Source of the DNA: Dipteris shenzhenensis
Lineage: Eukaryota > Polypodiophyta > Polypodiopsida > Gleicheniales
Length of the DNA stretch: 64,000 nt
Assembly: GCA_047967505.1 (NCBI GenBank)
Contig: CM106540.1
Reading direction: 5' to 3' (one strand)
Below the pieces are notes generated by a model. The model saw only the letters and a list, made by a program, of their open reading frames with translations. It did not search any database and was not told the origin of the DNA. Both the position numbers and the translations under genes were made by a program. Below are positions 1 to 10,969 of this stretch, piece after piece; the stretch's first letter is position 1, and each line of letters starts with the position of its first letter.

Positions 1-474
1 TTAGTGTCATGCACATCCATAAAAAAACACGCTGCTAGGTGTGTTGTCTGATCAAGTACTTATGCAATGGAATGCCACTTTGCATGTAAGTCAATTCCAC
101 CTAGTTGAAGGTGTGTGCAAAGTATTGTACCCATCAGATATGCTTTGCATTGTCGATCAAGCATAAAACACTGTTTTTGCCTTAGTGTCATGCACATCTG
201 TAAAAAAACACACTGCTAGGTATGTTATTCGATCAAGTACTTCTCAGATGGGTGCTCAACTTTGCACACAAGTCTGTTTCAACTAGGTTGAGGTGCGTGC
301 AAAGTATTGTGACCATCGGATATGCATTGCATGGTCGATCACGCATTATCCATCGTTTTTGCCGTAGTGATATGCACATCTGCAAAAAAACACGCCCTTA
401 GGTATGTTATCTGACTAAGTACTTATCGGATGGGTTTGCCTCTTTGAGAACATTTCAATACCACCTATGTTGAG

Positions 475-620
475 ATGTGCTACCAAAATCTGGCTATAAA
501 CTGGGAGTAAGTTTGAAACCGTAGTCATGCTGTGCCATGTCATCGTCCTGTTGTGCCATGTGAGCAATTACCCACCTCCCGTTGAGGGGAGAGTCGAACA
601 TTTCAACCAGGGAAGTCACT
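475..620. other. unrelated ~145-bp insertion inside a C monomer
   Basis: The C monomer reads normally up to ttgag at 470-474 and resumes at aggaaaagtgttgtgcccat from 621. The sequence between has no similarity to the satellite. It holds two close copies of a tgtgccatgt motif and a small imperfect hairpin (cctcccgttgaggggag). No clear terminal inverted repeats or target duplication are visible, so its origin is unknown. Confidence 0.6.
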
Positions 621-3036
621 AGGAAAAGTGTTGTGCCCATCGGATATCATTTGCATGGTCATTCGAGCATTAAATACTATTTTTGCTCTAGTTTCATGCA
701 TATCCGTAAAACAACACGTTGCTAGGTATGTTATCCGATCAAGTACTTATGGGATGGGCGCGCCACTTTGCATGTAAGTAAATTCCACCTAGTTGAAGGT
801 GTGTGCAAAGTATTGTGCCCATCGGATATGCTTTGCATTGTCGATCAAGCATAAAACACCGTTTTTGCCTTAGTGTCATGCACAACCATAAAAAAACACG
901 GCCCTAGGTGAGTTATCCAAATAAGTACTTATTGGATGGGGGCTCCACTTTACATGCAAGTCCCTTTAAACTAGGTTCAGATGCATGCAAAGTATTGTCA
1001 CCATCGGATATGGTTTGCATGGTCGATCACGCATTATACAACGTTTTTCCGGTAGTCATTATACAACGTTTTTCCGGTAGTGATATGCACATCTGCAAAA
1101 AAACATGACCTTAGGTATGTTATCTGACCAAGTACTTATCGGATGGGTGTGGCTCTTTGAGAACTTTTCATACCATGTAGGTTGAGGCATAGGAAAAGTA
1201 TTGTGCCCATTGGATATCCTTTGCATGGTCAATCGAGCATTAAATACTATTTTTGTTCGTGTCATGCACATGCATTAAAAAACACACTGCTAGGTATGTT
1301 ATTCGATCAAGTACTTATGGGATGGTAATGCCACACTGCATGTAAGTCAATTCCACCTAGTTGAAGGTGTATGCAAAGTATTGTGCCCATTTGATATGCT
1401 TTGCATTGTGGATCAAGCATAAAACACCGTTTTTGCCTTAGTGTCCTGCACAACCATAAAAAAACACAGTCCTAGGTGTGTTATTCAAACAAGTACTTAT
1501 CGAATGGGAGCTCCAATTTGCATGCAAGTCCAATTCATCTAGGTTGAGGTGGGTGCAAAGTATTATCACCATCGGATATGCTTTGCATGGTCGATCACGC
1601 ATTATCCACCATTTTTCCAGTAGTGAGATGCACATCCGCAAAAAAACATGCCCTTAGGTATGTTATCTAACCAAGTACTTATCCGATGGGTCTGCCTCTT
1701 TGAGAACATTTCAATACCACCTAAGCTAAGGCATAGGAAAATTATTGTGCCCATCGCATATGCTTTGCATGGTCGATCGAGCATTAAATACCATTTTTGC
1801 CTTAGTGTCACGCACATCCGTAAAAAAACACGCTTCTAGGTGTGTTATCCGATCAAGTACTTATGAGATGGGAATTCCACTTTGCATGTAAGTTAATTAC
1901 ACCTAGTTGAAGGCGTGTGCAAAGTATTGTGCCCATCGGATATGCTTTGCATTGTCGATTAAGCATAAAACACCATTTTTGCCTTAGTGTCATGCACAAC
2001 CATAAAACGACACGGTCCTAGGTGTGTTATTCAAACAAGTACTTATCTAATGCGGGCTCAACTTTGCACGCAAGTCCATTTCAACTAGGTTGAGGTGCAT
2101 GCAAAGTATTATCAAAATCGGATATGCTTTGCATGGTGGATCACACATTATACAACGTTTTTCCGGTAGTGATATGCACATCCGAAAAAAAACACGCCCT
2201 TAGGTCTGTTATCTGACTAAGTACTTATCAGATGGGTGTGGCTCTTTGAAAAAATTTCAATACCACCTAGGTTAAACCGTAGGAAAAGTATTGTGCTTAT
2301 CGAATATACTTTGCATGGTCGATCAAGCATTAAATACCATTTTTGCCTTAGTGTCATGCACATCCGTAAAAAACACGCTGCTAGGTGTGTTATCCGATCA
2401 AGTACTTATGCGATGGGAATTCCACTTTTCATGTAAGTCAATTCCACCTAGTTGAAGGTGTGTGCAAAGTATTGTTACCATCAGATATGGTTTGCATGGT
2501 CGATCACGCATTATACAACGTTTTTCCGGGTAGTGATATGCACATCCGCAAAAAAACATGACCTTAGGTATGTTATCTGACCAAGTACTTATCGGATGGG
2601 TGTGCCGCTTTGAGAACATTTCAATACCACCTAGGCTGAGGCATAGGAAAAGTGTTGTGCCCATTGGATATCCTTTGCATGTCGATCGAGCATTAAATAC
2701 TATTTTTGCTCTAGTGTCATGCACATCCGTAAAACAACACGCTGCTAGGTATGTTATCCGATCAAGTACTTATGGGATGGGTGCGCCACTTTGCATGTAA
2801 GTCCATTTTACCTAGTTGAAGTTGTCTGCAAAGTATTGTGCCCATCGGATATGCATTGCATTGTCGATCAAGCATAAAACACTGTTTTTGCCTTAGTGTC
2901 ATGCACAACCATAAAAAAATATGGTCCTAGGTGTGTTATTCAAACAAGTACTTATCGAATGGGGGCTCCACTTTGCACACAAGTTTGTTTCAACTAGGTT
3001 GAGGTGCGTGCAAAGTATTATCACCATCGGATATGC

Positions 3037-3283
3037 CTCGGGGGGGTCACTCATCATATGTAACCCTATCACGTGAGTTCAACAAAAGGATATTTTTTAT
3101 TTCTAAAATTTACAGAAATAAATATACATAAGGGACTATTTAAAATAGTTTTGGGAAAAACTTACAGATTTGTATAGAAAAGGGGTACATTTTATTAACA
3201 AAATCTTTTACAGATAAGGGATTTTAAATATAGGCCTTGAATGCACGTGATATAGAGGGTTTATACATAGTGACCCCCCCGAG
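3037..3283. mobile_element. MITE family 1, copy 1 (hAT-like, 247 bp)
   Basis: The termini are CTCGGGGGGGTCACT and its inverted form AGTGACCCCCCCGAG. The flanks are ggatatgc (3029-3036) and gaatatgc (3284-3291), an 8-bp target duplication with one mismatch inside a B satellite monomer. Subterminal inverted motifs read tatcacgtgagttcaa on one side and, inverted, tatcacgtgcattcaa on the other. It has no coding capacity. Two more copies lie at 44735-44981 and 62305-62550, in the opposite orientation to this one. The 8-bp duplication points to the hAT superfamily; the TIR itself is not a canonical one I recognise. Confidence 0.9.
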
Positions 3284-4080
3284 GAATATGCTTTGCATGG
3301 TCGATTACACATTATACAATGTTTTTCCGGTAGTGATATGGACATCCGCAAAAAAACACGACCTTAGGTATGTTATCTGACCAAGTACTTATTGGATGGG
3401 TATGCCTCTTTGAGAACATTTTAATACCACCTAGGTCGAGGCATAGGAAAAGTATTGTGTGCATCGGATATCCTTTGCATGGTCGATCGAGCATTAAATG
3501 CCATTTTTGCTCTAGTGTCATGCACATCCATAAAAAAACACGCTGCTAGGTATGTTATTCGATCAAGTACTTATAGGATGGGCGCTCCACTTTGTATGTA
3601 AGTCAATTTCACCTTGTTTAAGGTGTGTGCAAAGTATTATTCCCATCGGATATGCTTTGCATTGTCGATCAAGCATAAAACACCGTTTTTGTCTTAGTGT
3701 AATGCACAACCATAAAAAAACACAGTCCTAGGTGTGTCATTCAAACAAGAACTTATTGGATGGGGGCTCCACTTTGAACCCAAGTCAAATTAAACTAGGT
3801 TGAGGTGCATGAAAAGTATTGTGACCATTGGATATGCTTTGCATGGTCGATCATGCTTTATATACCGTTTTTCCCCTAGTGATATGCACATCCGTAAACG
3901 CCCTTAGGTGTGTTATCCAACCAAGTACTTATCTGATGGGTGTGCCTTTTTTCAAACAAGTAAATACCACCTAGGTTGAGGTGCAAGTAAAGTATTGTGC
4001 CGATCGGATATGCAAATGGTTGATTGAGCATTAAATACTGTTTTTGCCTTAGTGTCAAGCACATTTGTAAAAAAACACGG

Positions 4081-5277
4081 TCCTAGGTGTGTTATCAGAT
4101 CAAGTACTTATCTAACCGACACGCCACTTTTCATGCAACTCAATAACACCTAGGTTGAGGTGGGTGCAAAGTATTGTGCCCATCGGATGTACTTGCATGG
4201 TATATCACGTATTAAACTCCGTTTGTGCCTCAATGTCATGCACAACCATAAAAAAACACACTTTTAGGTGTGTTATCCGACCAACTGCTTATCATATGGG
4301 TGTACCACTTTGCTTGCAATGCAATACCACAATTTTTAAGGTTCATGTAAAGTATTTTGCCCATCAGATATGCTTTGAATTGTCGATCAAGCATTAAACA
4401 CATTTTGGCCTTAGTGTCATGCACAACAGTCAAAAAACTGGTCCTAGATGTGTTATTCGACTTAGTACTTATGGGATGGGCACGCCACTCTTGCATGTAA
4501 GTCAATAATACCTAGGTTGAGATGTGTGCAAAGTATTGTGACGATCGGATATGCGTTGCATTTTTGATCAAGCATAAAATAGTGTTTTTGCCTTAGTGTC
4601 ATGGCCAACCAATAAAAAACATGGTCCTAGGTGTGATATTCTAAAAAGTACTTGTCGGATGGGGAGCCACTTGCAAGAAAGTCAATTTCAACTAGGTTGA
4701 TGTGCGTGCACAGTATTGTGTCTATCGGTTATGCTTTGCATGGGGGATCACACATTATACACCGTTTTCCCCCTAGTGTTATGCACATCCGTCAAAGAAC
4801 ATGCTCTTAGGTGTATTGTCATACCAAGTACTTATTGAATGGGCATTCCACTTTGCATGGAACACCATACCACTACTTTTGAGGCACGTGCAAAGTATTG
4901 TGCCCATCAGATATGCATTGCATGGTAGATTGAGTATTAAATACCATTTTTGCCTTGGTGTCATGTAGAACCGTCAAAAAACACGATCCTAGGTGTATTT
5001 TTCAAACAAGTACTTGTCAGATGGGGATGCCACTTTGCACACAAGTCAATACTACCTAGGTTGAGGAACGTGCAAAGTCTTGTGTCCATTGGATATGCTT
5101 TGCATAGTCGATCGCACATTATACACCATTTTGTTCCTAGTGTTATGCACAATCATCATTAAAATACGTTTGCAGGTGTGTTATCTGAACAAGTACTTAT
5201 GGGATGGGTGAACCACTTTGTATGCAAGTCAATACAACCTAGTTTTGAGGCGTGTACAAAGTTTTGTGCCCATTGGA
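4081..5277. repeat. diverged edge of the satellite array
   Basis: Six to seven more monomers continue at ~181-bp spacing (diagnostic blocks near 4204, 4384, 4566, 4747, 4929 and 5110). They carry more substitutions and only partly keep the A-B-C order. The last recognisable monomer ends near 5277, where the sequence changes abruptly. Decay towards an array edge is typical of satellites, where homogenisation by unequal exchange is weakest at the margins. Confidence 0.85.
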
Positions 5278-5930
5278 GAAATGTAGATGTGATAATATTA
5301 GCAAATTCTCGGTATGTGTATATGTGTGTGTGTGTGGCAAACAATTTTGATACAACAAAGTAAACACCTAGTGCACAAATTATGCACTTCATACCTTGAG
5401 TATTGTGTCAAAATAAAAGCTGAAATAAGCTTGTTGATGAGGATAAATACGCCCTTGAATAAAAGCACAATTGTTGTATGACCATGATAGGATCGCTTTG
5501 ACACCTGTGATTTTGGCCCACATGTAAGTTTTGCAAATAGTATAAAAAATCGTATAATAATATATTAATAGTTTGCAAAATGTGTATAGCAAGTGAGTAA
5601 TGGGAAGTGGAAGTGGGAGTGAGGAGGGAGGAGTGGAATGGGAGAGGGGAGGTAATTAGGGGTGTATGATAAGTATAAAAAATAGTATAATAATATATTA
5701 ATAGTTTGCAAATGGCAAAGTGAGTAATGGGAAGTGGAAGTGAGAGTGGGGAGGGAGGAATGGAATGGGAGAGGGGGAGGTAATAGGGGAGTAGGATAAT
5801 AAGGGAGTGAAATGAGTGAGGGGAGTTTATAGGGAATGAAAAAGAGGAGGGTGAGATGGGCGAAATATGGGATTTTGGGAAATGGGACGAGTATTGGAGA
5901 CTTGGTGGAAATGTGGGATGGGAGTGGTGA
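5278..5930. repeat. spacer with (GT)n and a ~133-bp tandem duplication
   Basis: A short (GT)n run lies near 5317-5337. From about 5538 a unit beginning tagtataaaaaatcgtat and containing taatatattaatagtttgcaaa and a GA/GG-rich tail occurs twice, restarting near 5671. The tail passes into purine-rich sequence up to the assembly gap. I see no gene here. Confidence 0.7.
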
Positions 5931-6030
5931 NNNNNNNNNNNNNNNNNNNNNNNNNNNNNNNNNNNNNNNNNNNNNNNNNNNNNNNNNNNNNNNNNNNNNN
6001 NNNNNNNNNNNNNNNNNNNNNNNNNNNNNN
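5931..6030. other. assembly gap (100 N)
   Basis: A run of exactly 100 N, the conventional size for a gap of unknown length. It falls inside low-complexity GA-rich DNA, which probably caused the assembly break. Confidence 1.
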
Positions 6031-7086
6031 TGAGGGGGAGAGAGAGAGAGGAGGGGAGGGAGGGGAGGGAGAGAGAGAGAGAGGGGGGGGAGGAGAGAGA
6101 GAGAGAGGGGGGGAGGGGAGGGGAGAGAGAGAAGGAAGAGAGAGAGAGAGGAATCCTGGGGGCCACAGCCCCCAGGGATGAGAGGAGAGTTAGAGGAGTA
6201 AGGGAGGGAGAGGAGTGAGGGAGGGAGAGGGGTGAGAAGACGTGATGGAGAGGGAAACACTAGTAGAGAGAGAAGAGAGATGAGAAGACTTTAGGGAGAG
6301 GGGAAGGTAAATGACTAGAGAGAGAGGAGAGATGAGAAGACTTGAGGGAGAGAGGAAGGTACACGACTAGAGGAAGGTTGGGAAGGTATGCGACTAGAGA
6401 GAGAGAGATATGCGACTAGAGAGAAGCTCCATCCATAGAGAGGGAGCTCCGTTAGAGAGAGAGAGAGCCCACTACATAGAGAAGAGGAGAGGAGTAGAGG
6501 GAGAGAGGTTGAATTCTTACAACTAAGAGTAGAACAATTACGAGCAAGAGCGACAAATAAGATTTGACTTACGAGAAGAATGAAAAGGGACATACGAGAA
6601 GAAAGTATCAAGAAGAATATTGTTGAACACAAATTTGAATTCAAATTTATCTAGAAGAGTGAATTCAAATTTCCTCTCTTTTTTAAAAATTCAAATTTAT
6701 TCATGAGTGGAAGGAGTGGGCTAGTTTTTCTTATATATACTCTTCTTTCCATTCATTCATTCTCATTCTCTCCTCATTTCATCGAAGCAACCAAGAGCGG
6801 AAGAGAAAGGATAAGGGGAGCCTTACTTTTTTCACTTTTCCAGGTACTTGCGATTCTTTTTCTTTACTCGCAATTCTACAATTCGTCTTGTAATTATTTT
6901 TCTTTACTTACAATTCTTTTTCAATTAGTTTCTTGTTAAAGTTTTTAAGTTCTATTTCAATTAATTTCTTATTGAAATTTGTGTTCTAAATTTGAAAAGA
7001 GAGATAGAGAGAATGAGAGAGCTAGAAAGAGTGTGAGAGAGAGAGCAGGAGATTAAGAGAGAAAAGAAAGGAGGGAGAGAAAGTAG

Positions 7087-7130
<44 letters not shown>

Positions 7131-9393
7131 AAGAGAAGGAAGAGAGGGAGAGAGATTAAGAGAGAGAAGGGGGGCGGAGGGAGAGAGAGAGAGAATGAAA
7201 ACTCAAAGAGTAAAAGAGAGAATGAAAACTCTTGGTGGCCGTGGCAACTAGAGGAGGGGTTTTTTTAGTGGGCATTACAATTCTTTTTAAATTAGTTTCT
7301 TATTTGAGTTTTTGAGTTCTATTTCAATTAGTTTCTTATTCAAATTTGAGTTTGTAAATTTGAGAAATGAGAGAGAATAGGGAGGGAGAGAAGAGAAAGG
7401 AGAGAGGGAAAGAGAGAAATTAAGAGAGAGAAGAGGGGCTCTTGGCGGCCGTGGCCGCCAAAGGGAGAGAGAGAATGAGAAATGAGAGAGGAGTAGGGAG
7501 GGAGAGAAAGAGAGAGAGGAGAGAGGGAGAGAGAGAGAGAGAGATTCACAGAGAGAAGAGGGGCTCCTTAAATGAGAAAGAAGAGTAGGGAGGGAAAGAA
7601 AGAGAGAGAGGAGAGAGGGAGAGAGAGATTAAGAGAGAGAAGAGGGTCTTCTGACGACCGTGGCTACTAGAGGGAGGGAGAGAGTAGGGAGGGAGAGGGA
7701 GAGAGAGAGAGAAAAAAATGAGAGAGATTAAGAGAGAGAAGAGGGTCTTCTGGTAGCCGTGGCTACTAGAGGGAGGGAGAGAGTAGGGAGGGAGAGGGAG
7801 AGAGAGAGAGAAAAAAATGAGAGAGAAGAGAGGAGGGAGACTAAGGGAGAGAAGAGAAAGACAGAGAGGGAGAGAGAGGGGAGAAAGAGAGAGAGGGAGA
7901 GAGAGGGAGAGAGTGAGAAGTTTAAGAGAATGAAACTTCTGGCAGAGAGGAGAGAGGGAAGGAGAGAAATTAAGAGAGAGAAGAGGGGCTCTTGGTAGCC
8001 ATGGCCATCAAAGGGAGAGAGAGAATGAGAAATGAGAGAGAAGAGGGAGAGGGAGAGAGAGAGAGAAAAATGAGAGAGGAGAGGAGGGAGACTGAGGGAG
8101 AGAGAGAGAAAGAGAGAGAGGGGGAGAGAGGGAGAGAGAGAGAAAGAGAGAGAGGGAGAGAGAGGGAAAGAGAGAGAAGTTTCAGAGAATGAAACTTCTT
8201 GTGGAGAGGAGAGAGGGAAGGAGAGAAATTAAGACAGAGAAGAGGGGCTCTTGGCAGCCATGGCTGTCAAAGGGAGAGAGAGAATGAGAAATGAGAGAGA
8301 AGAGAAGGGAGGGAGAGAAAGAGAGAGAGGGAGAGAGACAAGAGAGGATAGAGGGAAAGAGAGAAATTAAGAGAGAGAAGAGGGGCTCTTGGCAGTCGTG
8401 GCCGCCAAAGGGAGAAAGAGAATGAAAAATGAGAGAGAAGAGTAGGGACGGAGAGAAAGAGAGAGAGGGAGAGAGACAAGAGATTCAGAGAGAGAAGAGG
8501 GGCTCCTTAAATGAGAGAGAAGAGTAGGGAGGGAAAGAAAGAGAGAGCGGAGAGAGGGAGAGAGAGATTAAGAGAGAGAAGAGGGTGTCCTGGCGGCCGT
8601 GGCTGCTAGAGGGAGGGAGAGAGTAGGGAGGGAAAGGGAGAGAGAGAGAGAGAAGAGAGGAGGAAGACTTAGGGAGAGAGAAAGAGAGAGAGGGAGAGAG
8701 AGGGAGAGAGAGAGAAAGAGAGAGAGGGAGAGAGAGAGAATGAAACTGAGGGAGGGAGAGAGTAGGGAGGGAGAGGGAGAGAGAGAAAGAGAGAGAGAGA
8801 AGAGAGGAGGGAGACTTAGGGAGAGAGAAAGAGAGAGAGGGAGAGAGAGGGAGAGAGAGAGAAAGAGAGAGAGGGAGAGAGAGGGAATGAAACTTCTTGC
8901 GGCCGTGGCTGCCAAAGGGAGGGAGAGAGTAGGGAGGGAGGGAGAGAGAGAGAGAGAGAGAGAGAGATGAGAGAGAACAGAGGAGGGAGACTTAGGGAGA
9001 GAGAGAGGGAGAGAGAGAGAAAGAGAGAGAGGGAGAGAGAGAATGGAACTTCTAGCGACCGTGGCCGCCAAGAGAGGGAGGTAGAGAGAGAGAGAGAGAG
9101 AGAGAATGAGACTTCTCGCAACTGTGGCCGCCAAGGGAGGGAGGGAGGGAGGGAGAGAGAGAGAGAGAGAATGAGAAATGAGAGAGAAGAGGGGAGGGAG
9201 AGAAAGAGAGATTAAGAGTGAGAAGAGGGACAGAGGAGAGAGAGAAAGGGAGAGAGGGAGGGAGGGAGGGAGGAAGGCAGGAGAGATTAAGAGAGAAAAT
9301 TGTGAGAGAGAGAGAGAGAGAGAGAGAGACATAGAGAGGGAAAGAATGACAAATCCTAGCTGCCAAGAGGATAGAGGGAGGGAGGTAGAGAGG

Positions 9394-9446
<53 letters not shown>

Positions 9447-9667
9447 TTACAAATCCTAGAGAGAGATCAAGAGAGAGAATAATAAATCTCTAGAGAGAGA
9501 GGTGGAGAGAGAGAGAGAAAGAAATAATTACAAATCCTAGGGAGAGAGAGAGATGAAGAGAGAGAATGATAAATCCTAGCGGCCATGGGAGGGAGAGAAA
9601 GAAAGACTTGAGATAAACTAAGAGAGAGAATGAGTGGGATGAGGACAGAGAGGGAAAGACATAAGAG

Positions 9668-9716
<49 letters not shown>

Positions 9717-9735
9717 TTTAGAGGAAAGAGAGAGT
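6031..9735. repeat. GA-rich mini/microsatellite block with periodic GC palindromes
   Basis: Mostly (GA)n and (GGGA)n runs organised as a degenerate longer repeat. At irregular intervals it carries a GC-rich near-palindrome of the type ggcggccgtggccgcc followed by aaaggga or tagaggga. Copies are near 7237, 7440, 7650, 7750, 7990, 8250, 8390, 8589, 8893, 9053, 9125 and 9577. A different hairpin, ctgggggccacagcccccag, lies near 6155. An AT-rich segment at about 6905-6995 recurs at about 7275-7365. Long Glu/Arg and Ser/Leu ORFs on both strands are by-products of the GA/TC composition. I see no gene. Confidence 0.85.
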
Positions 9736-10969
9736 TTTATATATTTACATGTTTTATACTATACTTTTAAAAAATTATAAAAGAGTGAATTTATGGTTTG
9801 TTTTGAAGGTGAGATAATATTTTTAGATATATTCATCTTTTAAATTGAAAAATGTTAACTTTTCTTTAGATACTTCTTCATTTCATCTTTTAAATTGAAA
9901 AATGTTAAGTTTTCTTTAGATACTTGTTCTTCATTTCTCTCACATGCAGGTTTAGCCTCTACATCAAAACCCCTTCTTTTGCATATTTAAGCCTCTCAAA
10001 CCCCAGCACATTAAAATGAACACAGAAAAAAAAAATTATTTATTGCTTTTCTTCACTTTGACAGTTGGTTTAGCATAGTTTAGCATAGATTAGATTGCCT
10101 TAGAGGAGAGACAATTCTCCAAGTTGCCAATCGAAGCCATGCTCAAATTTTTCTAACTAGTTCCTAATCGTTGTCAGTCCCTTCGCTCACATGTGGTTTC
10201 ACACTCATAACATGCTATTAAATAAGACCTTTTACCATTTACCAAGAAGTTTATCAGTGGGCAGATTGCATGAGCAGATAGCAAATATCAGTGGACAGAT
10301 TACATATATCAGTGGACAGATTACATGTCATGGGGCATATTGGAGCTTTATGATTATAGTAGTCATTTTATTTCATTGTAAATCTTTATTGGTTATTTTT
10401 ATTGCATTTGTACAAATATTTAAGCTCATTTATTGTCATAAAAAACCTTGTAAAGCCTTCTAGGCTATTTTTTACATTTATTGCCATATGAAGCGTCTTG
10501 TAATAAACCCGACCATCCTGACCTTTCACTATTTAACGAGTATCAGTGGGCTGCATAAGTGGATATCAGTGGAACAGTTTTTAGTGGGTGCATTGTCGAT
10601 CAGTTGGGTATCAGTGCACAGATGTCAATGGATGGACAAATTACATGTCATCATGAAGATTGAAGCTTTATCACTAGAGGGCAAATCAATGGATGGATAG
10701 ATTACATGTCATCACATTATAAAGCTTTATTGTCTAATTTTCTTACATTTATACAAATATTTAAGCCTTGTAAAGCCTTCTAGGCTATTTCCCACATTTA
10801 TTGCTATAAAATACTTTGTAAAGCCCTCTCCGCTACTGGTCACATTTATTGCCATATGAAGCCTTGTAAAGCCTTTTGGGCTATTTCTCACATTTATTGT
10901 ATCCAGCATTGTATATTGTACTTTACTTGTATGTATCTAAATTCTTCATTATCTTTTTCTTGTAGGATT
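9736..10969. repeat. AT-rich upstream region with short degenerate repeats
   Basis: Near 10252-10330 the motif atcagtggacagattacat repeats three times, with weaker copies to 10700. From 10745 to 10905 a ~50-bp unit recurs (ttgtaaagccttctaggcta then cacatttattgccatatgaa), with another copy at 10447. A likely splice acceptor, tttttcttgtag, lies just before the ATG at 10970, so this region may hold a 5' UTR intron of the next gene. Nothing else is recognisable. Confidence 0.6.

Larger units (their letters stand above)
1..4080. repeat. ~181-bp satellite with trimeric higher-order repeat
   Basis: About 20 head-to-tail monomers of roughly 181 bp share the cores aagtacttat and caaagtatt. Three types alternate in fixed order. 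They are told apart by the block near the monomer end: A gatcaagcataaaacac (near 155, 843, 1412, 1958, 2864, 3668), B gatcacgcattatacaac (336, 1023, 1592, 2140, 3305, 3849) and C gatcgagcattaaatac (663, 1230, 1777, 2321, 2685, 3485, 4022). The higher-order unit is therefore about 545 bp. Breaks in the pattern are an unrelated insertion at 475-620, a 25-bp tandem duplication at 1032-1081, one A/B hybrid monomer near 2378-2560 and a MITE at 3037-3283. The monomer length suits a centromeric or pericentromeric satellite, but by-eye divergence between copies suggests an old or peripheral array. Short ORFs here are chance. Confidence 0.93.

Noticed and set aside
1-4080. CRISPR-like direct repeats
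   Set aside because: The units are contiguous ~181-bp satellite monomers without short repeats separated by unique spacers, in a eukaryotic genome.
908-5504. Numerous 60-108-codon ORFs in the satellite
   Set aside because: They recur at the monomer period, differ between copies by frameshifts and stops, and show no selection for protein.
8568-9332. 254-codon Ser/Leu-rich frame and Glu/Arg-rich frames in the GA block
   Set aside because: By-product of (GA)n/(TC)n repeats; no non-repetitive protein segment.
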